From assembly GCA_025360645.1 (NCBI GenBank), contig JANYBT010000130.1, positions 1 to 64,000 of the forward strand: a DNA stretch of 64,000 nucleotides, read 5' to 3'. Positions 35,039 through 44,321 of the stretch are shown here, piece after piece. This DNA is from Acidobacteriaceae bacterium. Lineage in GTDB: Bacteria; Acidobacteriota; Terriglobia; Terriglobales; Acidobacteriaceae. The position numbers and the translations under genes were made by a program. Each line of letters opens with the position of its first letter. Within the stretch, counting starts at the first letter, position 1. The notes below the pieces were generated by a model. That model was not told where the DNA came from. It made no database searches and saw only the letters and a program-made list of their open reading frames with translations.

Positions 35039-36007
35039 CTAGATGACCTCCACCGTAGGCATCTTCAACGCCTCGTCCCGCAGTTCCTGGAATAACACAC
35101 TGCTTAAGTAACGTTCGCCAAACGAGGGCAGAACGACAACGATCAACTTGCCGGAATTTTCGGGACGGCGGGCGACCTTGAGCGCAGCCACCACTGCGGC
35201 CCCCGAGGAGATACCCATCAGCAGGCCTTCTTCCTTGGCCAGGCGGCGGGCCATGAGGATGGACTCATCGTTCGTTACCTGGATGATCTCGTCGATGTAG
35301 TCGGTCCGCAGGATGCTCGGGACGAAGCCCGCGCCGAGGCCCTGAATCTTGTGCGGAGAGGGTTTGCCGCCAGACAACACCGGGCTGTCGGAGGGCTCCA
35401 CGGCAACCGCCTTGAACGAAGGCTTCCTGGGCTTGATGTATTCGCAGACGCCCGTGATGGTTCCGCCGGTCCCCACCCCCGAGATCAGAAAATCGACCCG
35501 GCCCTCGGTGTCTTCCCAAATTTCCGGGCCCGTGGTCTCAAAATGGATTTTCGGATTGGAGGCGTTGTCGAATTGCTGCAGTATGTAACCGTTGGGCGTG
35601 TTGGCGAGGATTTCGTTGGCCTTGGCAATGGCGGCCTTCATGCCTTTGGGGCCCGGAGTGAGCACGAGTTCCGCGCCAAAGGCAAGCAACAGGATGCGCC
35701 GCTCTGTGCTCATGGTGTCAGGCATGGTGAGAATGAGCTGATAGCCTTTCACCGCAGCCACGAACGCCAAGCCGATGCCGGTGTTTCCAGAAGTCGGCTC
35801 AATCAGGACAGTCTTGCCAGGCTGGATCTTGCCGGCACGTTCGGCCTCGCCAATCATGCTGACACCGATGCGGTCTTTCACGCTGGCGCAAGGGTTGAAA
35901 CTCTCCAGCTTGGCGACGACTTCGGCCACGCAACCGTCGGTGACTTTATTGAGCCGCACCAGCGGGGTGTGGCCGATCAGTTCGGTGACATCGTTGGCAA
36001 TTTTCAT
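35039..36007 (-). CDS. cysK: Cysteine synthase A (O-acetylserine sulfhydrylase)
   Basis: The 322-residue PLP enzyme makes cysteine from O-acetylserine and sulfide. The PLP Lys is K44 in [11 protein letters not shown]. The phosphate and substrate loops [10 protein letters not shown] and [11 protein letters not shown] are intact, and the C-terminal part has [15 protein letters not shown]. Length and motifs are those of CysK rather than CysM. It leads the cysK-cysE operon. The nearby egtB-egtD genes for ergothioneine would use cysteine as sulfur source. Confidence 0.97.
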   Translation of the reverse strand: MKIANDVTELIGHTPLVRLNKVTDGCVAEVVAKLESFNPCASVKDRIGVSMIGEAERAGKIQPGKTVLIEPTSGNTGIGLAFVAAVKGYQLILTMPDTMSTERRILLLAFGAELVLTPGPKGMKAAIAKANEILANTPNGYILQQFDNASNPKIHFETTGPEIWEDTEGRVDFLISGVGTGGTITGVCEYIKPRKPSFKAVAVEPSDSPVLSGGKPSPHKIQGLGAGFVPSILRTDYIDEIIQVTNDESILMARRLAKEEGLLMGISSGAAVVAALKVARRPENSGKLIVVVLPSFGERYLSSVLFQELRDEALKMPTVEVI

Positions 36008-36061
36008 TCCTTGTGCCCCGGCCCTCGCAAGTCCGACGGCCTCAGGCTCTTTTAGATGATG

Positions 36062-36691
36062 CTACGGCATCGAAGGATTGTGCGTGATCGAGGCGGGAGG
36101 ACAAGAATCGAGGCAGAAGGCGATGATCGTATCCCCGCGAATTCCGGTGGTCTGCTCCAGGTCATGAACCAGCCTGGCCTCCAGGTCGTCAGGGTCTGCG
36201 CTAAGTTCGCAATCGGAAATTTGTTCCGGGCTGGCGCCGTGATAGCAAAGTTCGCAGTGGCCGAGGCCCTCTTCGGAGCGCAGCGGTGGCCCGAATACGC
36301 GGCAGGTCATGGGGCGGGCTTGGTAGAGGTCGCAGCGGCCGGTGCCTGGATCCAGAGCGGGACAGGGTTCTTCGTTGGCAAAACTGGCAAAACGGCGCTC
36401 GGAGCTCACGTCCTCGTCAAGGATGCCAGTCGCGGGATCGCCTGGAAAGTCCGCGGCGAGGCGGAGAACCGAGGCTCGGGCTCGCTGCCGCACTCGGCTG
36501 GCGCGCTCCGAGTCGAGGGCCTCCAGTTCGAAGAGTCCTTGCCGCAAGCGCGCCGCGTCTAGTTGATTGATGGGAAATGGGCCGATGCAGCATTGCGTGC
36601 ACCCCGCCCGGCAGACCAGCCACTCGCCACTGCGGCAAGCGGCGTCGGCGAAGGCCGCGTCAACGATCTGAACGAGCTGTCCGTCGCTCAT
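36062..36691 (-). CDS. YkgJ-family cysteine-cluster protein
   Basis: The 209-residue protein has the Cys pattern of the zinc/iron-chelating YkgJ family: CRAGCTQCC near residue 28, PCPALDPGTGRCDLYQARPM with TCRVFG after it, and HCELCYHG. Members bind a metal or Fe-S cluster; the function is unsettled, with protein modification suggested in some cases. Its start overlaps the M48 protease stop by four bases (ATGA), which suggests coupled translation. The region between it and cysK has no clear promoter. Confidence 0.88.
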   Translation of the reverse strand: MSDGQLVQIVDAAFADAACRSGEWLVCRAGCTQCCIGPFPINQLDAARLRQGLFELEALDSERASRVRQRARASVLRLAADFPGDPATGILDEDVSSERRFASFANEEPCPALDPGTGRCDLYQARPMTCRVFGPPLRSEEGLGHCELCYHGASPEQISDCELSADPDDLEARLVHDLEQTTGIRGDTIIAFCLDSCPPASITHNPSMP

Positions 36692-38070
36692 GGCGTGGGC
36701 TGTGGCGCGGGCTGGGCCGCTGGAGCCGAACCTGCAGACGGTGCATTTTGCAGGTCGTCCATGTGCTCGGCTTTGTAGCGCATGGCAGCAGTGATGCGGG
36801 TGCGTCCGCTGGGATGGTCGAAGAAAATGATTTCTTCCAGCGGACTGGGGTCGAGTTTCCGATACTCGCCCAGCATCAGATCCACCTTGGCTTCGCCATC
36901 GGGCTGGCGCGATGCGTTGATGCCGAAGAGGTCGGCCTCATATTCCTGGGCGCGAGTCCAGGAGTTGTTGACCGGCGTCATTACGAAACCGAACACCGAG
37001 GCAAGCAGCATGACCAGCGGCAATACAGCGGTGTCGCCAATGCCGCGAATTTGCCACTTCGCTCCCCAACGAGCCAGCGTCCACTCCAGAGACCAGCGCA
37101 GAAAACCGAAAAACAATAAGGCCTCCAGCGTGAAGAAAAGGATGTCTTTGAAAATGTGGTTGAGAACGTAGTGTCCCATCTCGTGTCCCATGACCGGCGC
37201 AATTTCTTCCAGGGAGCAGCGGCGCAGCAGATTGTCATTGAGGGTAATGCGTTCGGTGCCGAGAAATCCGCTGACGTTGGCGCTGACTCGATTAGATTGA
37301 CGGGAGGCGTCCACTTCCCAGACATCGGTGGCAGGGATGCCATTGGCGCGGGCAAGCGCGAGGATGGGCTGGCGGACCCGCTCATCCTTCAGCTTGGTGT
37401 ATTTGTTGAACAGCGGGGAAATGAACACCGGACCGATCAAGATACTGATGACCAGGAAGACGACGGAAACCGCCGATCCCCAAATCCACCAAGTCCGGGG
37501 CAAGCGGCGCACGATGCCAAACAATGCGGTGACCAGCAATCCACCCAGGATGGCGCCGACCACCAGCCCAATCATTTGCTGGCTAAACCAATCGCCAAAG
37601 CTCTGGTTCATCAAGCCATATTGGCGCTCGCGGAAAAAGCCCTCATAAATAGTCAGGGGCAGCCCGACCAGACTGATCAGGAGCAGGTATTCAATCCAGT
37701 AGAAAAAGGTCTGAAGAAAGCGGAAGCGGGTGATGCGTTCCGCCAAATCGCGCATGTGGGCCGAGAAAGTGGTATTGAGCAGAGCCAACGCCACGACCGC
37801 GCCGAACAGAAAATCCCACAAGATGAGCCAGTACCCGCCCTCGAAATAAGTATTGGAGCGAGCGCGGGCTTCGGCGGGAACCAGCGCGAGATACGCATCC
37901 ACCGCGGCCTTCACGTCGAGATGACGGGTTTGCGCAGCCGGTGGCGTGGAAATGTCCGCGGCGGAAGGAAAGGCCTTGGTGGTCTGGCTGAAGGCTGCGG
38001 ATGACGCAGCCAGCAGAACGATCAGAAGCAGAAATAGGCGGCGCAAGGTCCCTCCCGAGAAGAAGTGCAA
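36688..38070 (-). CDS. M48-family (Ste24-like) membrane metalloprotease
   Basis: The 460-residue protein has an N-terminal signal/hydrophobic segment, several membrane helices, and the zinc site H296-E-M-G-H300 in VMGHEMGHYVLNH. A third ligand Glu lies downstream in QEYEADLFGI, as is usual in M48. PISPLFNKYTKLKDER-like text before the zinc site (here FISPLFNKYTKLKDE) is typical of Ste24/CAAX proteases, and DHPSGRTRITAAMRYKAEH near the C-terminus closes the domain. It probably degrades or processes membrane proteins. The tail is Ala/Pro-rich. It is divergent from egtB. Confidence 0.93.
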   Translation of the reverse strand: MHFFSGGTLRRLFLLLIVLLAASSAAFSQTTKAFPSAADISTPPAAQTRHLDVKAAVDAYLALVPAEARARSNTYFEGGYWLILWDFLFGAVVALALLNTTFSAHMRDLAERITRFRFLQTFFYWIEYLLLISLVGLPLTIYEGFFRERQYGLMNQSFGDWFSQQMIGLVVGAILGGLLVTALFGIVRRLPRTWWIWGSAVSVVFLVISILIGPVFISPLFNKYTKLKDERVRQPILALARANGIPATDVWEVDASRQSNRVSANVSGFLGTERITLNDNLLRRCSLEEIAPVMGHEMGHYVLNHIFKDILFFTLEALLFFGFLRWSLEWTLARWGAKWQIRGIGDTAVLPLVMLLASVFGFVMTPVNNSWTRAQEYEADLFGINASRQPDGEAKVDLMLGEYRKLDPSPLEEIIFFDHPSGRTRITAAMRYKAEHMDDLQNAPSAGSAPAAQPAPQPTP

Positions 38071-38245
38071 GAATTTGATTGCATAATGGGTTCGAACCGA
38101 GAGTAATGCAGCATTAAAAAAAAAACCAGTCTGGCAGCAGAATCTTGCGGCGTTTTGCGAGCTTACGGCATCTGAGAAGGGCGGGAAAAGAGCTGGGCTT
38201 CGGCTGTGCTAGCGTTTTGTAACCTCTGGGGAATGGACGCGATTT

Positions 38246-39514
38246 ATGAGTGCAGCATCTGCGGTGCAAACCAACCGGAGCGCGTTGTGGGAGCAATATT
38301 GTACGGTGCGCCAAGCTTCCATGAAGCTGGCCTCGCGTCTGAGTGCAGAAGACCAGATGGTGCAATCCATGGCAGACGCCAGCCCGACCAAGTGGCATTT
38401 GGCGCACACCACGTGGTTCTTCGAGACATTTATCTTGTTGCCCCACGCCGCAGGCTACCGGGCGTTTGATCCCCGATTCACTTTTCTCTTCAATTCCTAT
38501 TACAAGTCGCTGGAGGAGGGGCATCCGGTGCGGGCCACGCGAGGGACGTTCTCGCGGCCTAGCCTGATAGATGTGCACGCGTACCGGGCGCGGGTAGATG
38601 AAGCGATGGAAAAACTGGTGGCGACAGAGGCCGCAGAAACCGTGGCCGACTTGCTGGAACTGGGCCTACATCACGAGCAGCAGCACCAGGAATTGATTCT
38701 CACGGACATCAAGCACGGGTTATGGACCAACCCGCTGCGGCCGGCATATTGCGAGGCCACGGCGACGCCGGAAACTGCGATCGCTCCCGTGCGATGGATC
38801 GAATTTGACGGCGGCCTGTACGAAATCGGGCATAGCGGCGTCGTCTTTGCATTCGACAACGAAGGACCGCGGCATTCCGTCTTTTTGCGGCCATTCCAGT
38901 TGGCGTCGCGACCGGTGACCAACGCGGAGTTCCTTGAATTTATGCACGAGGGCGGGTACCGGCGTCCGGAGCTGTGGCTATCGGAGGGATGGGATACGGT
39001 TTGCGCGGCTGGATGGAAGGCGCCCTTTTACTGGGAACCACGCGACGGGGAGTGGCATGTCTTCACCACTGCCGGCATGCAGCCAGTGCGAGAAGACGAA
39101 CCGGTGTGCCACATCAGCTTCTTTGAGGCCGATGCGTATGCGCGCTGGGCGGGAGCCCGGTTGCCCTTGGAAGCCGAGTGGGAAGTCACTGCCAACGGTG
39201 TGGAAGTGGCGGGAAATTTCGTCGAGAGCGAGCGCTTTCATCCCGCCCCATCGATTGCGAAGGGCGACTTGAAACAGCTCTATGGAGACGTTTGGGAGTG
39301 GACCGCAAGCCCGTACCTCGCCTATCCCGGATTTCGCGCGCCCCAAGGTGCGCTCGGCGAGTACAACCAGAAGTTCATGTGTAATCAGTTGGTCCTGCGC
39401 GGCGGATCGTGCGCCACGCCACAATCGCACATCCGGGACACTTACCGGAATTTCTTTCCACCAGCAGCGCGGTGGCAATTTATGGGGTTAAGGCTAGCCA
39501 ATGATCGCAATTGA
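38246..39514 (+). CDS. egtB: Ergothioneine sulfoxide synthase EgtB
   Basis: The 422-residue protein has a DinB-like N-terminal domain and a formylglycine-generating-enzyme-type C-terminal domain. It is a non-heme iron enzyme that joins a cysteine derivative to hercynine. The three-His site is visible: W50-H51-L-A-H and H143-E-Q-Q-H147-Q-E149 (HX3HXE). The C-terminal half has EWEVTANG, YGDVWEWTASPY and RGGSCATPQSHIRDTYRNF. No egtA (glutamate-cysteine ligase) or egtC is nearby. The EgtB of the acidobacterium Chloracidobacterium thermophilum is known to take free cysteine, and the same could hold here. The egtD start overlaps its end. Confidence 0.95.
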   Translation: MSAASAVQTNRSALWEQYCTVRQASMKLASRLSAEDQMVQSMADASPTKWHLAHTTWFFETFILLPHAAGYRAFDPRFTFLFNSYYKSLEEGHPVRATRGTFSRPSLIDVHAYRARVDEAMEKLVATEAAETVADLLELGLHHEQQHQELILTDIKHGLWTNPLRPAYCEATATPETAIAPVRWIEFDGGLYEIGHSGVVFAFDNEGPRHSVFLRPFQLASRPVTNAEFLEFMHEGGYRRPELWLSEGWDTVCAAGWKAPFYWEPRDGEWHVFTTAGMQPVREDEPVCHISFFEADAYARWAGARLPLEAEWEVTANGVEVAGNFVESERFHPAPSIAKGDLKQLYGDVWEWTASPYLAYPGFRAPQGALGEYNQKFMCNQLVLRGGSCATPQSHIRDTYRNFFPPAARWQFMGLRLANDRN

Positions 39515-40454
39515 GCAACAGCGGGTTTCTGAAATTGCCGAAGATGTGTTTGCGGGGCTGAGCGGGCAGCCAAAGTCTTTGCCGGCGAAGTTGTTCTATG
39601 ACGCAGCCGGCTCCGATCTGTTCGAGCAAATCACGCAGCTGCCGGAATACTACTTGACTCGCGCGGAAACAGAAATCCTCGCCCGAAGAGCGGGAGATAT
39701 TTGCCACCGCGCCGGACTCGGCCTGACCGTAGTGGAACTGGGAGCGGGCACCGCGCAAAAAACCCGGCTCTTGCTGCAGGCGTTAAGCAAGCGGCAGTTG
39801 ATCGTGCCCTATGTTCCGGTGGACGTGTGCGAGCCTGCCCTGCGGGAAGCGGCGGATGCGCTGGAACGCGACTATCCGGCGGTGCGGGTCCGTCCGCAAG
39901 TGAGCGACTTCAGCGACTTGGGATTTCTGCGACACACGCGAGCCCCACGGCTGGTGCTGTACATCGGCTCCAGCATTGGAAACTTCGATCCCCCCGATGC
40001 GCTGGCTCTGATGCGCCGATTGCGCGCAGAGTTGAGCGAGGGCGACCATCTGCTACTCGGGACGGACCTGGTAAAGGACCGCTCCGTGCTAGTTCCAGCT
40101 TATGACGACGCGGCTGGGGTGACTGCGAGGTTCAATAAGAATGTGCTGGCGCGCATCAACCGGGAACTGGGCGGACAGTTCGATCTCGACCAGTTTGAAC
40201 ACGTGGCGCGGTGGAATCCAGAGGCTTCGCGTATGGAAATGTATTTGCGAAGCCGGTGCGACCAAGCAGTCAGAATTGCTCAACTGGAGATGACCGTAAC
40301 GTTCGCTGCGGGCGAATTGCTGCACACGGAAAACAGTCATAAATACACGGTTCCAGGAGTGCGCAGAATGTTGTCCGAGTCAGGCTATGCGTTGACCCAC
40401 ACTTGGACCGATGCGCGCGAGTGGTACGGAGTGAGCTTGGCAAAAGTGGTGTAA
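39501..40454 (+). CDS. egtD: L-histidine N-alpha-methyltransferase EgtD
   Basis: The 317-residue SAM-dependent enzyme trimethylates histidine to hercynine, the EgtB substrate. The SAM loop VVELGAGTAQKTRLLL (from about residue 75) and the downstream LVLYIGSSIGNFDPPDAL and LLLGTDLVKDRSVL are typical. The start overlaps the end of egtB by 14 bases, so translation is probably coupled. The egtB-egtD order without other egt genes fits a minimal pathway; a lyase such as EgtE must be elsewhere. Confidence 0.96.
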   Translation: MIAIEQQRVSEIAEDVFAGLSGQPKSLPAKLFYDAAGSDLFEQITQLPEYYLTRAETEILARRAGDICHRAGLGLTVVELGAGTAQKTRLLLQALSKRQLIVPYVPVDVCEPALREAADALERDYPAVRVRPQVSDFSDLGFLRHTRAPRLVLYIGSSIGNFDPPDALALMRRLRAELSEGDHLLLGTDLVKDRSVLVPAYDDAAGVTARFNKNVLARINRELGGQFDLDQFEHVARWNPEASRMEMYLRSRCDQAVRIAQLEMTVTFAAGELLHTENSHKYTVPGVRRMLSESGYALTHTWTDAREWYGVSLAKVV

Positions 40455-40508
40455 GCTATTTCCGATGGCCACGGCTCTCATGGAACCGGTTGGCGCGGGG
40501 AGAGCTCA

Positions 40509-40916
40509 ATGAAAATTTGGGTGTGCGGCCTCATTGTTGCGCTCGTGGGGATGCTGGGGCCAGTTGCGCACGGCCGGAGCAGTTCCCACCACGCCAGCGG
40601 CAGTTCACACTACACTTCGCACAGTCGCAGTAGCTCTCACCATTCCAGCGGAACGTCACATCACAGTTCCCACAGAGCCACCGGCGAGCCACGCGACCGG
40701 CATGGACGCATCCGCAGAAGCCGGGTCGCGCGCAGTTCCTTCGAGCACTCTCACCCCTGCCCCGCCACGGGGAAAAGTTATGGCCGCTGTCCAGGATATG
40801 TGGTGGATCACGTCCGGCCACTGGAATGTGGTGGGCCGGATTCTCCCACCAACATGCAATGGCAGACCGCGGCCGCGGCCCATGCGAAAGACAAGACCGA
40901 AACCAGTTGCCGTTAG
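40509..40916 (+). CDS. Secreted small HNH-like protein with a Ser/His-rich linker
   Basis: The product has 135 residues. A signal peptide (MKIWVCGLIVALVGMLGPVA) precedes about 35 residues of almost only Ser, His, Gly and Thr (SSSHHASGSSHYTSHSRSSS). The last 75 residues look like a small HNH nuclease: HPCPATGKSYGRCPGYVVDH, then VRPLECGGPDSPTNMQWQT and AAAAHAKDKTE. Conserved features are the DH pair and the Asn in the final loop. Exported HNH-like proteins of this size are found in various Proteobacteria, but their role is not clear. It may cut extracellular DNA, or bind metal through the His-rich part. GGGGAGAG precedes the ATG. The stop overlaps the convergent NAD-synthetase-like gene by four bases. 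Confidence 0.8.
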   Translation: MKIWVCGLIVALVGMLGPVAHGRSSSHHASGSSHYTSHSRSSSHHSSGTSHHSSHRATGEPRDRHGRIRRSRVARSSFEHSHPCPATGKSYGRCPGYVVDHVRPLECGGPDSPTNMQWQTAAAAHAKDKTETSCR

Positions 40917-41953
40917 TCCGGGGGACAAGCCGTATTCTTTTTACGGGCGTCGTTTTCGGGAATGACGCTCAATCTAACTGTCTCGAAGATCACCGGAGCG
41001 AGGTGCAGATAGCGGGCGGATCTTCGCTTGGCGTCAATCATCTCGTACACCCGGGCGACTTGCTGTTCCGTGAATTCCACTACTGGCGACAGCTCGCAGG
41101 CGGGAATCGAGTGGTCTTTGCCGTAGAGGCAGAGATCCATCTTGTCCAGCGGCATGGAGAAGTAGAACTCTTCTTGCGACTGCTCCAGGGAATACGTGTC
41201 GGTGGTAGGAGGGCGGCGCTGGATTTCTTGCGGGATACCTAATGCAGCGGCAAGCTGATACACCTGCGACTTGTAGAGGTGCGCAATCGGCTTCAGGTCG
41301 GCTGCGCCGTCGCCGTTCTTCACGAAGAATCCCTGGTCGTACTCCAGGCGGTTGGGGGTGCCCGCCACAGCGAAATGGTAGCGATCGGCGTAATAGTACT
41401 CCATCATTTTGCGAACGCGCTGCTTGAAATTGGTGGCGGCGAGGATGCCTAGATAAGCGTCGAGGGAAAGCCGGACCTTGGTAGTTTTTCCCGCCGGCGA
41501 TTTGACCAACAGGGAGAAAACCGCATAGCGGTCCGCCTCAATCAGGTTGGGCAACACGATCTTGGACTTGTAGCCTTCGCCATATCCGGGGACGGCACTG
41601 CGCATGGCCTCATCGCGCCGACGATAACATCCCGCGCCCACCAGGATGGGTGTAATGTCCTCGTGGAAGCAGCGGACGCCCAACCAATTCGCCAGCAACT
41701 GCCCCAGTTTGAGACTATCGGGCGACGATTCCAATTCCGGCATGAGGAGCGCAATGACTTTCTCTGGTCCCAGGGCCCGGGCGCAGAGGGCTGCGACCAC
41801 GCTGCTGTCAATCCCGCCAGAGACTCCGACCACCGCGCCCTTGCGGCGGAACTGCACCAGAATCGTTTCCCGGATCGCGCTACAGATGTGGTCGATTTCG
41901 GCGAAGGCGTCAATCCTCAGAATCTCGTTGGTTGAAGCCAGCATGGTGTCCAT
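40913..41953 (-). CDS. nadE: NAD synthetase family protein (NH3-dependent type) at the end of the exopolysaccharide locus
   Basis: The 346-residue protein has the ATP-pyrophosphatase loop V-S-G-G-I-D-S-S (44-51) and the NadE-type block GTPNRLEYDQGFFVKNGDGA, then ADLKPIAHLYKSQVYQLA. There is no glutaminase domain. NadE adenylates and amidates nicotinate adenine dinucleotide with ammonia. At about 270 residues usual NadE is shorter; here a C-terminal extension carries FYFSMPLDKMDLCLYGKDH. GGGAGG lies six bases before ATG 41953, while the ATG at 41959 overlaps it, so 41953 is the start. Its place after an AMP ligase, acyl carrier protein and asparagine synthase suggests it may amidate something other than NAD; housekeeping NadE remains possible. 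Confidence 0.85.
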   Translation of the reverse strand: MDTMLASTNEILRIDAFAEIDHICSAIRETILVQFRRKGAVVGVSGGIDSSVVAALCARALGPEKVIALLMPELESSPDSLKLGQLLANWLGVRCFHEDITPILVGAGCYRRRDEAMRSAVPGYGEGYKSKIVLPNLIEADRYAVFSLLVKSPAGKTTKVRLSLDAYLGILAATNFKQRVRKMMEYYYADRYHFAVAGTPNRLEYDQGFFVKNGDGAADLKPIAHLYKSQVYQLAAALGIPQEIQRRPPTTDTYSLEQSQEEFYFSMPLDKMDLCLYGKDHSIPACELSPVVEFTEQQVARVYEMIDAKRRSARYLHLAPVIFETVRLSVIPENDARKKNTACPPD

Positions 41954-41986
41954 GAACATCCTCCCTGGAGTGAAGCAAGTTTGGGT

Positions 41987-42799
41987 TTACAGATTTGAGA
42001 CCAGCAGTAGCAGTTTGCGAGCCACAGCGACCCGACCTTTCTGATTCAAATGACCGCCGTCGGTGGTGAACTCGGGGGCCAGGGAGTAAATGGTTTCTCC
42101 ACCCTGGGTGAAGGACTCGCGCGAGCCGTCCGAGTGGGTGGACTCGGCCTCAGCCAAGTCGAAGATGGGATCCGCAGCATACGTCTGCTTCAGCAGACGG
42201 TTGAATTGGTTTCGTTTTTGATTGGCATCGCGCAAGGTTGGTCTGCCCATCGCTGACTTGAGAAATGCGTTAAGCGAAGAGTCGGACGTGGTCAGCGGCA
42301 CAGTGACGTGCGCCAGGGTCAGCGCGGGATGTGCGGCTTTCGCGGCGGCGATGGTCTTGCGGTAGCCGGCGAACAACTGCCCCACATCGGTGCTGGAATC
42401 GACATCGGCATAACAATACTTGAACAAAGCGATGCCGTGCCGCTGGCCACACCCGCGGAGTGCGTTCAAAAATGCCTGATTCTTGGATTGCGGGTCGCCG
42501 TTCTCGCCCAGTTCGGCATGAATGAATGCTGAATCGCTTTCCGCAGCCGGATCGGAAGAAGCAACCAACCTCAAACCAGGCTCGGACACCATCAGCTCGC
42601 GGATGCCTTCGACGATGTTTTCGCCTACGGCTCTGTGTCCGAGGAAGATGGTCTTTGTGGTCAAGCTCTGGATCTGTGCATCGCTGAGCATGGACTCGTT
42701 GGCCCTCGGGGATGGAGCCATCTTTTTCCCTCCGCACGCAAGCGTCACCGCCACCAGGCAGATGGAGATGCTGCTCATGAGATTTCGTGGAGCGGTCAT
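41987..42799 (-). CDS. SGNH-hydrolase-like lipoprotein
   Basis: The product has 270 residues. The signal peptide ends in a lipobox (VAVTLAC, Cys near residue 22). The mature part has IFLGHRAVGENIVEGI at its start and DGGHLNQKGRVAVARKLLLL at its end, the second being the Asp-x-x-His block of SGNH/GDSL esterases. Ala stands in the first block where related sequences often have Ser, so an esterase mechanism is not assured. The ATG at 42799 overlaps the stop of the AMP ligase gene by four bases. It may remove or transfer acyl groups on the exopolysaccharide at the membrane. Confidence 0.65.
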   Translation of the reverse strand: MTAPRNLMSSISICLVAVTLACGGKKMAPSPRANESMLSDAQIQSLTTKTIFLGHRAVGENIVEGIRELMVSEPGLRLVASSDPAAESDSAFIHAELGENGDPQSKNQAFLNALRGCGQRHGIALFKYCYADVDSSTDVGQLFAGYRKTIAAAKAAHPALTLAHVTVPLTTSDSSLNAFLKSAMGRPTLRDANQKRNQFNRLLKQTYAADPIFDLAEAESTHSDGSRESFTQGGETIYSLAPEFTTDGGHLNQKGRVAVARKLLLLVSNL

Positions 42800-44289
42800 C
42801 GCTCGACGACCTCTGCCACCCAAGCGTGGGGCAAGCCGGCTTTCAAGACTTTGCCCGAGCTGTTCTTGGGAAGAGCCTTGAGGACGAAAAACTGCCGAGG
42901 AAGCAGCGGCAGGGGCAAACGCTCGCGGCAATCATTGCGCAGATGCTCGGGGCTGGGGTGGTGCTCGGGGTCGCGAGGCACGACGTAAGCCACGGCGGCC
43001 TCGCCCAGCACCTCGTCGGGAACGCCCACTACGGAGGCCTCCAACAAGTCTCCTTGCTCCAGCAGCAGGTTCTCCAATTGTCGGCAACTGACTCGGGTAC
43101 CGCCGCACTTCAAGAAGTCCTTCGCGCGGCCCACAATGTAAATGAACCCCTCGGCATCCACCGTGGCCAGATCTCCGGTATAAAGCTTGCCATCGCGAAA
43201 ACACTGCTCCGTTTCTTCCGGGGCGTCCCAGTAGCCAAGCGTAACGTTGCGGCCCTCGGCAACAATTTCGCCGGTATGCCCGGAGCCAACCGGCAGGCCT
43301 ACGCTGTCGAGGACGCTCAGGGTGACGCCGGGAATTCCCTTTCCGATTGAGCCCATTTTTTGCTCGACCAGTTCGGGTGGAAGACAGGACAGGCGGGCCG
43401 TGGCTTCGGTCTGGCCGTACATGATGAAAACTTGTTTGCCGGGAAGCGCCTGTCGGAGCTCTTTGATAAATGCTGGCGCCAACTGTCCCCCCGCCTGCTG
43501 CACATAGCGCAGGTGCGGCAAATCCATCCGGGCGAGGTTGGACTTGCGCAGCAGGATTTGAAAATGACTGGGCACTCCGGCAAAACCGGTGCACGCGGTC
43601 TCCTGCATCCTCAGCAAGACTTTTTCCGGATACAGGAAGCGCTGGTCAATCACCACACTGCCACCGGCGCGAAGGTGAGTGTGCAGGAGCGAAGTTCCAA
43701 AACAATAGTGAAAGGGCAAGACCGCCATGATGCGGTCCCTGTTCGTCAGCGAGAGGCACTCGATAATGGACTCGGTGTTGGCAATGATATTGCCGTGCGA
43801 CACCATGACCCCGCGCGGCTGGCCCGTGGAACCGGAGGTAAACATCAGGGCCGCGAGGTCGTTCACCTGGGTTTCCGGCAACGAGACGCTTTTCCCATTG
43901 GGCGTCAAACTGCTGGCCGGAATGCCAGACAAGACCACCGTGGAGCGCAACTGCTCCGCATGCAGAGCGGCATATTTGGCTGGCGCCAATGCGAAACGCG
44001 CCCCGCTCATGGCGACAATGTATTGCAGCTCCGCGGCGCTGGTGCGAGGCGGTACAGGAACCGCAACCAGCCCGGCACGTAGCACACCCAGATAAGCCGC
44101 AACCCAAAACAAGCCGGGATCAGCCAGCAACACAACGCGGTCACCCTTTCGGCTACCGGCGGCCAACAGCCATGCGGCCAGCGCGTAGGCTGAGGCCCGC
44201 ACTTCCGCATAGCTGGCATCCCCCTGCAACGTGAGTAGCGCGGCAGCGGAAGCCTTGCCGTTCTCCAGCAAATAGTCGCAAGCGTTCAC
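42796..44289 (-). CDS. AMP-forming acyl-CoA/acyl-carrier ligase
   Basis: The 497-residue adenylate-forming enzyme has the P-loop LMFTSGSTGQPRGVMVSHGN (near residue 150), YGQTEATARLS, YTGDLATVDAEGFIYIVGRA with the hinge Asp, and the C-terminal catalytic Lys in LPKNSSGKVLK. It activates a carboxylic acid and loads it on CoA or on the carrier protein encoded just upstream. The family matches acyl ligases known from exosortase-type exopolysaccharide loci. The start is GTG 44289, with AGGAG nine bases before it. The substrate is unknown. Confidence 0.9.
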   Translation of the reverse strand: MNACDYLLENGKASAAALLTLQGDASYAEVRASAYALAAWLLAAGSRKGDRVVLLADPGLFWVAAYLGVLRAGLVAVPVPPRTSAAELQYIVAMSGARFALAPAKYAALHAEQLRSTVVLSGIPASSLTPNGKSVSLPETQVNDLAALMFTSGSTGQPRGVMVSHGNIIANTESIIECLSLTNRDRIMAVLPFHYCFGTSLLHTHLRAGGSVVIDQRFLYPEKVLLRMQETACTGFAGVPSHFQILLRKSNLARMDLPHLRYVQQAGGQLAPAFIKELRQALPGKQVFIMYGQTEATARLSCLPPELVEQKMGSIGKGIPGVTLSVLDSVGLPVGSGHTGEIVAEGRNVTLGYWDAPEETEQCFRDGKLYTGDLATVDAEGFIYIVGRAKDFLKCGGTRVSCRQLENLLLEQGDLLEASVVGVPDEVLGEAAVAYVVPRDPEHHPSPEHLRNDCRERLPLPLLPRQFFVLKALPKNSSGKVLKAGLPHAWVAEVVER

Positions 44290-44321
44290 AAAGTAACACT
44301 CCTAGTTTGATCGCACTCGGG

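Noticed and set aside
38114-38126. Run of A between the M48 protease and egtB genes as a phase-variable tract
   Set aside because: It lies in the non-coding space, about 45 bases before the protease start and 120 before egtB. It may affect a promoter, but there is no frame to switch and no promoter boxes fit around it.
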